A DNA stretch of 64,000 bases from Actinobacteria bacterium UBA2272 (GTDB lineage: Bacteria > Actinomycetota > Coriobacteriia > Anaerosomatales > Anaerosomataceae), in contig DDXA01000003.1 of the NCBI GenBank assembly GCA_002347725.1, positions 310,001-374,000 of the forward strand, read 5' to 3'. Every line of letters begins with the position of its first letter. The first letter of the stretch is position 1. The position numbers and the translations under genes are program-made. Below, piece after piece: positions 42,094 to 50,653 of this stretch. Under the pieces are notes generated by a model. The model was not told the origin of the DNA and made no database searches. It was given only the letters and a program-made list of their open reading frames with translations.

Positions 42094-42996
42094 ATGTCCA
42101 CACGCCCGACCACTCCGGCCCTCCTGGACGAGTACCTGGACCACCTGCGCGTGGAGCGAGGACTCTCGGAGCGAACCATCGCAGCATACGCGTCCGATCT
42201 TGCGGGACTTGCCGAATGGCTCGGCCGCGCAGAGGTCCACGTCCTGGACGCCGATCATCGCATGCTGCGGCGGTACCTCGCTGACCTCGACCGCGCGAAG
42301 TACGCCCGCCGGACCATCGCCCGGAGACTGGCGGCCGCACGGTCGTTCTACCGGTACCTGGTCATGCGCGGCTACTCCACGGCAAGCCCGGTCGCGATAC
42401 TCTCCACGCCCAGGGTCCCGCGCTATCTGCCAACGGTGGCCGGGACCGAGCTTCTCACCCGACTCCTCGACGCGCCTGACACCACCACGCCCCAGGGACT
42501 TCGTGACCGCGCCATCCTGGAGCTCCTCTACGCCACAGGCATCCGCGTCTCCGAGCTCACCGGCCTCGACCTCGGCGACGTCGACTTGGTGCAGGGCCTC
42601 GTCACGGTGATGGGGAAGGGCTCTCGGGAGCGAACCGTGCCCATGCACCCGACGGCGATCGCGCGCATAAGAGCCTATCTCAGCGGGGGGCGTCCGCTCC
42701 TCGGCAGGCAGCGCGTCGACGACGCCCTGTTCCTCAACCGGCTCGGAACGCGCCTGACGAGCGGGGGAGTGCGGCGCCTGCTCGATCGCTATCTCGCGGA
42801 GGTCGGCTCTGAGGCCGCTCTCACGCCGCACGATCTGCGACACAGTTTCGCCACGCACCTGCTCGAAGGGGGTGCTGACCTGCGCACAGTCCAGGAGCTA
42901 CTCGGCCACGTTGCGCTGTCCACCACCCAGATTTATACTCACGTGAGCACGAAACACCTTCGTGACGTGCACAAAGGGGCGCATCCACGGGCCTGA
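42094..42996 (+). CDS. xerC: Tyrosine recombinase XerC/XerD
   Basis: The 300-residue protein has an N-terminal SAM-like DNA-binding domain (about 1-95) and the catalytic residues Arg151, Lys175, His246, Arg249, His272 and Tyr281 (TPHDLRHSF, LGH, QIYTHVS). It resolves chromosome dimers at dif. Following trmFO it matches codV of Bacillus, so XerC is the better name, though XerC and XerD are hard to separate by eye. ATG 42094 lies six bases after GGGGAG; GTG 42088 is also possible. Confidence 0.93.
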   Translation: MSTRPTTPALLDEYLDHLRVERGLSERTIAAYASDLAGLAEWLGRAEVHVLDADHRMLRRYLADLDRAKYARRTIARRLAAARSFYRYLVMRGYSTASPVAILSTPRVPRYLPTVAGTELLTRLLDAPDTTTPQGLRDRAILELLYATGIRVSELTGLDLGDVDLVQGLVTVMGKGSRERTVPMHPTAIARIRAYLSGGRPLLGRQRVDDALFLNRLGTRLTSGGVRRLLDRYLAEVGSEAALTPHDLRHSFATHLLEGGADLRTVQELLGHVALSTTQIYTHVSTKHLRDVHKGAHPRA

Positions 42997-43012
42997 TGGA
43001 GGGCCGCACTGC

Positions 43013-43804
43013 ATGAAATCCGACGCGCGCGCGGACTTGTCCGCCGTTTGGGCGGCGTTCAAGGACACGTCCGATCCTGATGCCCGGGAGAGTCTCATCC
43101 TGGCCTATTCACCGCTCGTCAAGTACGTCGCGGGGCGCCTGTCCTCCAATCTTCCGCAGACAGTGGACTCCGCGGACCTGATCTCCTACGGCGTATTCGG
43201 ACTCATCGACGCCATCGAGAAGTTCGATCTCGCCCGAGGCATAAAGTTCGAGACCTATGCCATCGCCCGCATCAAGGGCGCAATCATCGACGAACTCCGC
43301 GCCATGGACTGGGTGCCCCGCTCGGTTCGGGCCCGCGCCCGCGAGTTCGAGGCCGCCTACATCGCTCTGGAGAACCGCCTCCGGCGAGTGCCGAGCGATG
43401 AAGAGATCGCCACCGAGATGGGAGTCACACTCAAGGACCTCCATGAGATCCTCTCCAAGCTCTCCTACACATCGGTCATGTCGTTTGAGGAGATGTGGTC
43501 CAACACAGGGGACCGCGACGACCGCCAGGACCCGCTCGGCGCCATCGCCGACAGAGACGCCGACGATCCGGTCCAGGTCTTCGAGTCTGCCGAGGTGAAG
43601 GACATTCTCGCGGGTGCCATCGAACGACTCCCGGACCGTGAGAAGACGGTCATCGCGCTCTACTACTACGAGGGACTCACGCTCAAGGAGATCGGCGCCG
43701 TGCTTGGCGTCACGGAGTCGCGCGTGAGCCAACTGCACACGAAGGCCGTCCTGCGCCTGCGTGCCCGACTACACGCGGCTCAGGGCTTCACCGCCGCGCT
43801 GTGA
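43013..43804 (+). CDS. FliA/WhiG-family (sigma-28 type) RNA polymerase sigma factor
   Basis: The 263-residue protein has sigma region 2 (YVAGRLSSNLPQTVDSADLISYG, KFETYAIARIKGAIIDELRAMDWVPRSVR), region 3 and region 4 (LTLKEIGAVLGVTESRVSQLHTKAV). The MDWVPRSVR and ALYYYEGLTLKEIG segments are characteristic of FliA, SigD and WhiG. It directs flagellar, sporulation or other developmental genes in relatives. No flagellar gene is present here. It lies upstream of rpsB, as do sigD in Bacillus and whiG in Streptomyces. GGAGGG lies nine bases before the ATG. Confidence 0.92.
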   Translation: MKSDARADLSAVWAAFKDTSDPDARESLILAYSPLVKYVAGRLSSNLPQTVDSADLISYGVFGLIDAIEKFDLARGIKFETYAIARIKGAIIDELRAMDWVPRSVRARAREFEAAYIALENRLRRVPSDEEIATEMGVTLKDLHEILSKLSYTSVMSFEEMWSNTGDRDDRQDPLGAIADRDADDPVQVFESAEVKDILAGAIERLPDREKTVIALYYYEGLTLKEIGAVLGVTESRVSQLHTKAVLRLRARLHAAQGFTAAL

Positions 43805-43826
43805 CGTCTCCGGAAGGAGCAGATCT

Positions 43827-44429
43827 ATGGCCTCGGAACGAATCCTGGTCGTCGAAGACACCGACTTGCTGCGGCGGATGTATCGCGACCGGCTCGTGAG
43901 CGACGGGTACCAGGTCTTCGAGGCCGCCGATGGTCTCGCGGCACTCGCGACCCTGAGGGATCAGCCGGTCGACCTGATACTGCTCGACCTCATCATGCCG
44001 CGGATGGGCGGTCTTGATGTCATGGAGGCCGTTGCGGCCGACCCCCGCACGCAGGGCACGCCCATCGTGGTGCTCACGAACCTCGGGGAAGAGGAGACCA
44101 TCCAGCGGGCCATCGCCCTCGGCGCGCTTGACTACCTCATCAAGAACGAGACGCGCCCCGCTGACGTATCCGAGAAGGTCCGGCTCACGCTTGACGCCTT
44201 CGGACGCCCGGAGTGCGCGGCCGTTGCCTCGTTCATCGTGCAGATCAAAGACCGCGTCGCCGATGCGGAGTGCCTGATCCAGGATGCCGGACTCAAGCGG
44301 CGCCTCTGGTGTCCCGCCTGTGAGGCCGAGGTGTCGCTCGAACTCGTAGCCGTCCCGGAGCACGCGGGTCACTACGACGCGCACTTCGTGTGCGTCGCCT
44401 GCGGCCGGGACTTCGCCGCTGGCGCCTAG
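43827..44429 (+). CDS. Response-regulator receiver domain fused to a zinc ribbon
   Basis: The 200-residue protein starts with a receiver domain (1-125): acidic pocket Glu10/Asp11, phosphoacceptor Asp54 in LLDLIMP, Thr84 and Lys106. Residues about 126-160 are helical, and the C-terminus holds a zinc-ribbon pair (Cys162-x2-Cys165 and Cys189-x2-Cys192). No DNA-binding domain is seen. It follows the sigma factor by 22 bases with AAGGAG before the ATG, so it may sense phosphorylation and act on the sigma factor or on RNA polymerase; that is inference. The partner kinase is not in the window. Confidence 0.8.
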   Translation: MASERILVVEDTDLLRRMYRDRLVSDGYQVFEAADGLAALATLRDQPVDLILLDLIMPRMGGLDVMEAVAADPRTQGTPIVVLTNLGEEETIQRAIALGALDYLIKNETRPADVSEKVRLTLDAFGRPECAAVASFIVQIKDRVADAECLIQDAGLKRRLWCPACEAEVSLELVAVPEHAGHYDAHFVCVACGRDFAAGA

Positions 44430-44475
44430 GGTCGACCAGCGCCCCGCCAGGAGCGGCCGCCGACCGTCCGCGCGG

Positions 44476-44504
44476 TTGGTGGCGCGCTGCATCTGTGGTA
44501 TCCT
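44476..44504 (+). promoter_or_regulatory. rpsB promoter
   Basis: TTGGTG (44476-44481), a 17-base spacer and TATCCT (44499-44504) lie 118 bases before rpsB, giving a leader of about 110 bases. I see no recognised S2-binding structure in the leader. Confidence 0.55.
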
Positions 44505-44622
44505 ACGCCCCGCTCTTATCACACACGCCCGTGGATCCCGCGCGAGGTGCCGGACGCACGACGACCGGTCGCGGCAGGGAGAAGAAGCAGGCGGAGGAAC
44601 AACCGAACAAGGAGGCACCACC

Positions 44623-45504
44623 ATGTCCGTTTCCATGAAGAACCTGCTCGAGGCCGGCGTGCACTTCGGTCATCAGACCCGCCGCTGGAACCCGAAGATG
44701 AAGCCGTACATCTTCACCGAGCGCAACGGCATCTACATCCTCGATCTCAAGCGCACGCTGCAGGAAGTCGACGCCGCGTATCGGTTCGTTCGCGACATCA
44801 CCGCTCGCGGAGGTTATGTGCTGCTCGTCGGCACCAAGAAGCAGGCGCAGGACCCGATTCGTCGCGAGGCGGAGCGCGCCGGTCAGCCGTACGTCAATCA
44901 GCGCTGGCTCGGCGGCATGCTCACCAACTTCGTCACCATCCGTGGCCGCATCAAGCGGATGCTCGAGCTTGAGCAGATGGAGGAGTCCGGAGCACTCGCA
45001 CTGAGGCCGAAGAAGGAAGCCCTCCTCATTCGCCGCGAACTGGTGAAGCTACAGCGCGACCTGAACGGCATCCGGGATATGGCCGATACGCCGAAGGCCG
45101 TCTTCGTGGTCGACACCAAGCGTGAAGCGATCGCCGTCAAGGAGGCACGCCGTCTCGACATCCCGCTCATCGGCCTGGTGGATACCAACGCCGACCCGGA
45201 CGAGGTTGACTACGTCATTCCCGGCAACGACGACGCCATCCGCTCGGTCAGCCTCATCTGCCGTGTGATCGCCGATGCAGCCATCGACGGTCGCAGGGCC
45301 GCCGGCCTGCCTGTCCCCGGCGACGAGATCGACGACGCTCCGGTTGCCGAGGAGACCACCGTCGCTGCCGAGGCCATCGCACCGACCCCCGAGGCACCGG
45401 TGGCAGAACCGGCCGCCGAGGCACCCGTCGCCGAGACTGAAGTGCCCGCCGAGCAGGTAGACGCCCCTGTCGTCGCCGATGCCGAGGCACCCGCCGAGGC
45501 CTGA
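44623..45504 (+). CDS. rpsB: 30S ribosomal protein S2 with acidic tail
   Basis: The first 235 or so residues are canonical S2 (LLEAGVHFGHQTRRWNPKM, LLVGTKKQAQDPI, NQRWLGGMLTN, LVDTNADPDEVDYVIPGNDDA). The last 55 residues are an Ala/Glu/Pro-rich acidic tail, giving 293 residues. ATG 44623 follows AAGGAGG by seven bases. It precedes tsf as in nearly all bacteria. Confidence 0.97.
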   Translation: MSVSMKNLLEAGVHFGHQTRRWNPKMKPYIFTERNGIYILDLKRTLQEVDAAYRFVRDITARGGYVLLVGTKKQAQDPIRREAERAGQPYVNQRWLGGMLTNFVTIRGRIKRMLELEQMEESGALALRPKKEALLIRRELVKLQRDLNGIRDMADTPKAVFVVDTKREAIAVKEARRLDIPLIGLVDTNADPDEVDYVIPGNDDAIRSVSLICRVIADAAIDGRRAAGLPVPGDEIDDAPVAEETTVAAEAIAPTPEAPVAEPAAEAPVAETEVPAEQVDAPVVADAEAPAEA

Positions 45505-45563
45505 GCGCGACGCACAGAACGACGACACACGACCCGGCGCATACAGCCGGTAGAGGAGGACAC

Positions 45564-46478
45564 ATGGAGATCACCGCCAGCATGGTGAAGGAGCTTCGGG
45601 AGAGCACCGGGGCGGGGATGATGGACTGCAAGAAGGCCCTGACCGAGGCCAACGGCGACCTTGAGGCTGCCGTCGACATCCTGCGCACGAAGGGGCTCGC
45701 CGACCTCGCCAAGAGGGCCGGGCGCGCCACGAACGAAGGTATCATCGGCGGTTACACGAGTGCCGACGGAGCGATCGGCGTGCTCATCGAGGTCAACTGC
45801 GAGACCGACTTCGTCGCGCGCAACGCCGACTTCAAGTCGTTCGTCGCCACCGTGGCCCGTGAGATCGGCTCCAGCGCTCCTGCCGACGTTCCGGCTCTTC
45901 TGGCCGGGCCGTTCAGCGAGCGTCCCGAGATCACCATCGAGCAGCTTCTCGGCGAGAGCGTGAGCAAGCTCGGCGAGAACATGGGAGTCACTCGCTTCGC
46001 CCGGTACGAGCGCTCGGCCCCGGCGAGCGTCGTGGCCGTCTACATCCACGGTGTCGGCAACATCGGCGTTCTCGTCGAGGTCAGCGCCGAGTCTGAAGAG
46101 GCTGCCGCATCGCCCCTGGTCAGCGGCTTCGCCCGCGATGTCGCCATGCAGATCGCAGCGGCCTCGCCGGTCTCCGTACGCCGTGATGAGGTTCCCGCAG
46201 ACGTCGTGGCCCACGAGCTCGCCATCTATAAGGCACAGGCAGCCGAGACCGGTAAGCCTGAGCCGATCCAGGACAAGATCGCCGAGGGCCGCCTCGAGAA
46301 GTACTACAAGGAGTTCTGCCTTCTCGAGCAGGCCTTCGTGAAGAACCCGGACATCACGGTCAAGCAGCATGCCGAGCAGACCGCGCGTGAAGCCGGCGCG
46401 GCCATCGACGTCGTGCGCTTCACCCGCATGGTGCTTGGCGAGACCAACTCCGAGCAGCGGGAGTCGAGCTGCTGTTAG
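45564..46478 (+). CDS. tsf: Elongation factor Ts
   Basis: The 304-residue protein has the EF-Ts N-terminal domain (VKELRESTGAGMMDCKKAL, TDFVARNADFKSF) and the dimer-like core. It recycles EF-Tu by nucleotide exchange. GAGGAGGA precedes the ATG. The last residues (ESSCC) contain two cysteines, a minor oddity. Confidence 0.97.
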   Translation: MEITASMVKELRESTGAGMMDCKKALTEANGDLEAAVDILRTKGLADLAKRAGRATNEGIIGGYTSADGAIGVLIEVNCETDFVARNADFKSFVATVAREIGSSAPADVPALLAGPFSERPEITIEQLLGESVSKLGENMGVTRFARYERSAPASVVAVYIHGVGNIGVLVEVSAESEEAAASPLVSGFARDVAMQIAAASPVSVRRDEVPADVVAHELAIYKAQAAETGKPEPIQDKIAEGRLEKYYKEFCLLEQAFVKNPDITVKQHAEQTAREAGAAIDVVRFTRMVLGETNSEQRESSCC

Positions 46479-46489
46479 TGTCCGACCCG

Positions 46490-46520
46490 CAACGGGGCGG
46501 TGCCCAGCACCGCCCCGTTG
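46490..46520 (+). terminator. Strong hairpin after tsf
   Basis: CAACGGGGCGGTGC and GCACCGCCCCGTTG form a perfect 14-base stem with a three-base loop, 11 bases after the tsf stop. Only GTCT follows, so a T-run is lacking. It probably ends or processes the rpsB-tsf transcript. Confidence 0.65.
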
Positions 46521-46523
46521 GTC

Positions 46524-46529
46524 TAGAAT
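46524..46529 (+). promoter_or_regulatory. Possible -10 box for pyrH
   Basis: TAGAAT lies just after the tsf hairpin and 48 bases before the pyrH ATG. The -35 would fall inside the hairpin and is poor. If real, it restarts transcription for pyrH-frr-uppS-cdsA-dxr. Confidence 0.4.
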
Positions 46530-46577
46530 CACCGGGGGGACACGTCCCGACCTGTGAGCCACGGACGAGGGAGGACC

Positions 46578-47303
46578 ATGACGGCATACCGGTACAAGCG
46601 CGTCCTGCTGAAGCTCTCAGGTGAGGCCCTCATGGGCGATGCCGGCTACGGCATCGATCCAAAGATCCTCGACTCGCTCGCAGCTCAGATCAAGCTCGTC
46701 GCTGACGACGGCGTCGAGATCGCGATCGTCGTCGGCGGGGGCAACATCTTCCGGGGGGTCGCCGCCTCCGCTCGCGGCATGGACCGCGCCCAGGCGGACA
46801 ACATCGGGATGCTCGCGACGGTCATGAACGCGCTTGCGCTTCAGGACACCCTCGAGTCTCACTCGGTGTACACACGCGTGATGTCGGCCATACAGATGCA
46901 GGCGGTCGCCGAACCCTACATCCGCAGGCGCGCCATCCGCCATCTCGAGAAGGGCCGGACCGTCATCTTCGCTGCGGGGACGGGCAATCCGTACTTCACC
47001 ACCGACACCACAGCCGCGCTGCGAGCCCTCGAGATCGGCGCCGAGTGCATCATGAAGGCCACGAAGGTCGACGGCGTCTACGACGCGGATCCGATGAAGG
47101 TGCCCGGGGCACGGAAGTTCGACCAGCTTGCCTATATCGACGTCCTGAACCTCGGACTGAAGGTCATGGACAACACGGCGATAAGCCTCGCGATGGACAA
47201 CGACCTGCCCATCATCGTGTTCAATATGGAGCAGGAGGGGAACATCGCTGCCGCCCTCAGGGGCGAGAAGATCGGAACCATCGTCTCAGGAGGGGCCCGA
47301 TGA
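46578..47303 (+). CDS. pyrH: UMP kinase
   Basis: The 241-residue amino-acid-kinase-fold protein has LLKLSGEALMGD, VVGGGNIFRG, the GMDRAQADNIGMLAT segment and AAGTGNPYFTTDTTAALRA. It phosphorylates UMP in pyrimidine synthesis and also precedes frr in most genomes. ATG 46578 follows GGGAGG; GTG 46554 would add eight residues. Confidence 0.96.
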   Translation: MTAYRYKRVLLKLSGEALMGDAGYGIDPKILDSLAAQIKLVADDGVEIAIVVGGGNIFRGVAASARGMDRAQADNIGMLATVMNALALQDTLESHSVYTRVMSAIQMQAVAEPYIRRRAIRHLEKGRTVIFAAGTGNPYFTTDTTAALRALEIGAECIMKATKVDGVYDADPMKVPGARKFDQLAYIDVLNLGLKVMDNTAISLAMDNDLPIIVFNMEQEGNIAAALRGEKIGTIVSGGAR

Positions 47304-47857
47304 CCACTCACAGTGTCAAGGAAGCGTCTGAACGCATGGACAAGGCCATCGCCGCGCTCGCGCACGAGTTCGCCGGCGTCAGAACGGGACGTGCGTCCGG
47401 TACCATACTCGAGAAGGTCTCCGTCGAGTATTACGGCGTCTCGACGCCGCTGCTGCAGATCGCATCCGCAAGCGTCCCCGAGCCGCAGATGCTCGTCGTG
47501 AGTCCGTACGACAAGACCGCGCTCGGCGCCATCGAGAAAGCGATCCGCTCGGCCGATCTCGGCTTCAACCCCTCCAACGACGGCACGGTCATCCGCGTCC
47601 CGTTCCCGCCGCTGACCGAAGAACGTCGGCGCGAGCTGGTGAAAGTGTGCAAGGGCTACGCCGAGGAGTCCCGTGTTGCGGTTCGCAACATCCGGCGCGA
47701 TGTGAACGACTTCTTCAAGCGTCAGGAGAAAGAGCACGAGATCTCGCAGGACGATCTTCACCGTCTGGAGGCGGACGTGCAGAAGGCGACGGATGCGCAT
47801 ATCGCCGAGATCGACGATATGCTCCGCCGCAAAGAAGCGGAGATCATGGAGGTCTGA
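47300..47857 (+). CDS. frr: Ribosome recycling factor
   Basis: The 185-residue protein matches RRF: the three-helix-bundle N-terminus with VRTGRASGTILEKVSVEYYG, ISPYDK-type VVSPYDKTALGAIEKAI and RVPFPPLTEERRRELVK. It splits post-termination ribosomes with EF-G. The ATG overlaps the pyrH stop. Confidence 0.97.
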   Translation: MTTHSVKEASERMDKAIAALAHEFAGVRTGRASGTILEKVSVEYYGVSTPLLQIASASVPEPQMLVVSPYDKTALGAIEKAIRSADLGFNPSNDGTVIRVPFPPLTEERRRELVKVCKGYAEESRVAVRNIRRDVNDFFKRQEKEHEISQDDLHRLEADVQKATDAHIAEIDDMLRRKEAEIMEV

Positions 47858-47861
47858 GCCG

Positions 47862-48641
47862 ATGGGCACTGCCCGCACCTCGCTCGAGGCCTTCTTCCAC
47901 ACGCGAGCCGACCGCCTCTTGCTGGAACGGCTGGACCCCGGGTCCGCGCCCCGACATGTAGCCGTGATCATGGACGGCAACGGCAGGTGGGCGGCCAAAC
48001 GTGGGCTTCCCCGCATCGCCGGGCACCGGGCCGGCGCCAAGGCGGTGCGCGAGTCCATCGCGGCGTGCATCGAGCTCGGCATCGAGTACCTCACGATCTA
48101 CTCGTTCAGCAGCGAGAACTGGCGTCGCTCCGACGAGGAGGTCGGCGGCCTCATGCAGCTGTTCGTCGAGGTGCTCGAACGAGAACTCGACAGCCTGCAG
48201 GCGCAGCGTGTCCGGGTACGGGTCATCGGCAGCGAGCAGGGCATGCCTGCAGCGACGATGGAGGCGTTCCGCCGCACCGAGCAACTGACCGCACGTAACG
48301 ACGCCCTGACACTCGTGGTCGCGCTCAACTACGGCGGCAGGGGAGAGATCGCCGACGCAGTCCGGAGCATCGCGACCGACGTCGCGCGCGGAGAACTCTC
48401 ACCTGACGATATCGAGGAGAGAACCATCGCCGAGCGTCTCTACACGCACGACATCCCGGACCCCGACCTCGTGATCCGCACGAGCGGGGAGCTGCGCGTT
48501 TCAAACTTCCTCCTCTGGCAGCTCGCGTATTCCGAGCTCTGGGTCACAACCGTCCTGTGGCCGGACTTCAGGCGGGGGGACCTCCTGCGCGCGGTAGTGG
48601 ACTTCCAGAAGCGCTCACGCCGGTTCGGTGGACGTTCGTGA
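47862..48641 (+). CDS. uppS: Undecaprenyl diphosphate synthase
   Basis: The 259-residue cis-prenyltransferase has HVAVIMDGNGRWAAKRG with the catalytic Asp, GHRAGAKAVRE, YSFSSENWRR and the C-terminal DLVIRTSGELRVSNFLLWQ. It makes the lipid carrier for peptidoglycan. An N-terminal extension of about 30 residues precedes the core. The gene starts four bases after frr. Confidence 0.95.
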   Translation: MGTARTSLEAFFHTRADRLLLERLDPGSAPRHVAVIMDGNGRWAAKRGLPRIAGHRAGAKAVRESIAACIELGIEYLTIYSFSSENWRRSDEEVGGLMQLFVEVLERELDSLQAQRVRVRVIGSEQGMPAATMEAFRRTEQLTARNDALTLVVALNYGGRGEIADAVRSIATDVARGELSPDDIEERTIAERLYTHDIPDPDLVIRTSGELRVSNFLLWQLAYSELWVTTVLWPDFRRGDLLRAVVDFQKRSRRFGGRS

Positions 48642-49447
48642 CCGCGCCCCTTGCCGACTTCGCAGTTCGCACGACGAGCGCTGCCCTGCTTGGCGCGGTC
48701 ATGCTCGTCGCAATCGTGCTCGGCGGCGTATGGGGCGTCGCGATCCTGGCCTCGGCCATCGGTGTGCTCACTGCAGCCGAGTTCTACACGCTCACGCGCC
48801 GGGAGCGTCGCACCCCGAACGAGCTCTTCGGCCTTGCAGCGATTTTCGCGCTCCCTCTCGCGACAGCGCAACACGGGAGCGCGGGTCTGGCGACCACCGT
48901 CAGCGTCCTCATCGTCGCCGCGCTCGTGTGGCACGTGGCGATCCGCTCGGTACGGCTCTCGGACACCGCGGTCACCGTGTTCGGCGTCGCTTACATCGGC
49001 TTCACGCTCGCTCATCTCGTCTTGATGCGGCAGCTCGGTGACGGCGTAGTGCTCTGCCTCCTCCTGGTGTTCGGCGTCTGGGTGAACGACGTCTTCGCCT
49101 ATCTCGCGGGCTCCTCCATCGGCCGCACGCCACTCGCTCCGCGCATCTCGCCGAAGAAGACCTGGGAAGGGTTTGCGGCCGGAACCCTGGCGACCACGCT
49201 CGTGTGGGTGGTGGGAGGTTCGTACCTGACCTCGATGACCTGGCTCGCACTCGTCTTCGTCGGACTGTCCGCATCGGTAGCGGCAGCACTCGGCGATCTG
49301 GCCGAGTCCCGCTTCAAGCGCGAGGTCATGGTCAAGGACTCCGGCACGCTGCTGCCGGGCCATGGCGGCTTCCTCGACCGCTTCGACAGCTTCATTCTCG
49401 TCACAGTCGTGACGTACTACACGTTGACACTGGTGGGCGTCCGATGA
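48638..49447 (+). CDS. cdsA: Phosphatidate cytidylyltransferase
   Basis: The 269-residue membrane protein has about seven to eight helices and the CdsA signature near the end: SRFKREVMVKDSG followed by LLPGHGGFLDRFDS. It converts phosphatidic acid to CDP-diacylglycerol. The acyl-phosphate route of plsX/fakA feeds this pathway. The GTG start overlaps the uppS stop. Confidence 0.95.
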   Translation: MTAPLADFAVRTTSAALLGAVMLVAIVLGGVWGVAILASAIGVLTAAEFYTLTRRERRTPNELFGLAAIFALPLATAQHGSAGLATTVSVLIVAALVWHVAIRSVRLSDTAVTVFGVAYIGFTLAHLVLMRQLGDGVVLCLLLVFGVWVNDVFAYLAGSSIGRTPLAPRISPKKTWEGFAAGTLATTLVWVVGGSYLTSMTWLALVFVGLSASVAAALGDLAESRFKREVMVKDSGTLLPGHGGFLDRFDSFILVTVVTYYTLTLVGVR

Positions 49448-50595
49448 ACAGACTTCGGCTCACGATTCTCGGCTCCACCGGCTCGATCGGCCGCCAGGCG
49501 ATCGATGTCGCATCCCGGTACCCCGACCGTGTCGAGGTCGTCGCGCTGGCCGCGAGCACGAGTGTGGAGCGATTCGCCGAGCAGGCACGCGTGACCGGTG
49601 CGCCGTACCTCGTCCTCGCCGACCCCGAGGCGGCGGCACGCGCCGCGTCGCTGATAGGTCGGCCCGTCCACGCCGGCCCCGAGGCGGTAGCCGCACTTGC
49701 GGGCGACGGGGGCGCCGATATCGTCCTGAACGCCCTCGTCGGTGCAGCGGGTCTCAGGGCATCTGCCTCCGCCCTCGCTTCAGGCGCGCGGCTCGCGCTG
49801 GCCAACAAGGAGTCGCTCGTCGTCGGGGGCGAACTCGTCACCTCACTCGGCCTCGACAGGATCGTGCCGGTGGACAGCGAGCACTCGGCCATCTACCAGT
49901 CACTTCTGGGCGAGCCCGCCGAGTGCGTCTCGCGTCTGTGGCTGACCGCCTCAGGTGGACCGTTCCGCGGACGCCGCCCCGGAGAGCTCGCCGACGTGAC
50001 GGTCGAGGAGGCCCTCGCGCATCCGCGCTGGACCATGGGGCCGAAGATCACCATCGACTCGGCGACGCTCATGAACAAGGGACTCGAGGTCATCGAGGCG
50101 CACCACCTCTTTGGTGTCGACTACGACCGGATCAAAGTCGTCGTCCACCCCCAGTCGTGCGTGCACTCGATGGTCGAGTACGTTGACGGATCGGTGAAGG
50201 CCCATCTCGGAGTCACCGACATGCGCATACCGATCCAGTACGCGCTCAGCGCGCCGGACCGCTGGGTGTCTCCTGTCGAACCCGTGGACTTCGCGACACT
50301 CGGTCGCCTCGACTTCGAGGAGCCGGACTTCGACACGTTCCCCTGCCTCGGACTTGCGCTCGAGGCCGGCCGGATCGGCGGCACGATGCCCGCGGCGCTC
50401 AACGCTGCCAACGAGGTCGCGGTCGCGGCATTCCTCGGCGGGTCGATCCCGCTCACCGCCATCCCGTCGACGATCGAGCAGGTCCTCGGCGCTCACGAGG
50501 TTCACGTACCCGGCTCGATCGAAGAGGTCGAGGCGGTGGATGAGTGGGCCCGGCGTGAGGCACGGCGCATTCTCGGCATCGGCGAAGTGGCCTGA
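49444..50595 (+). CDS. dxr: 1-deoxy-D-xylulose-5-phosphate reductoisomerase
   Basis: The 383-residue protein has the NADPH-binding TILGSTGSIGRQ, the substrate loop LANKESLVVGG, the metal site VDSEHSAIYQ and the GPKITIDSATLMNKGLE segment. It makes MEP in the non-mevalonate isoprenoid route; ispG, a later enzyme of the same route, lies two genes down. The ATG overlaps the cdsA stop. Confidence 0.97.
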   Translation: MNRLRLTILGSTGSIGRQAIDVASRYPDRVEVVALAASTSVERFAEQARVTGAPYLVLADPEAAARAASLIGRPVHAGPEAVAALAGDGGADIVLNALVGAAGLRASASALASGARLALANKESLVVGGELVTSLGLDRIVPVDSEHSAIYQSLLGEPAECVSRLWLTASGGPFRGRRPGELADVTVEEALAHPRWTMGPKITIDSATLMNKGLEVIEAHHLFGVDYDRIKVVVHPQSCVHSMVEYVDGSVKAHLGVTDMRIPIQYALSAPDRWVSPVEPVDFATLGRLDFEEPDFDTFPCLGLALEAGRIGGTMPAALNAANEVAVAAFLGGSIPLTAIPSTIEQVLGAHEVHVPGSIEEVEAVDEWARREARRILGIGEVA

Positions 50596-50653
50596 CGCTT
50601 GCTCGTTGGCCTGACCTGACAGTACCTCTTCGGGATACACGACAGGAGCACAC

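Noticed and set aside
42088..42996. XerC-like gene as a phage or integron integrase
   Set aside because: Length, motifs and position after trmFO match the chromosomal dimer-resolution recombinase; no attachment sites or phage genes nearby.
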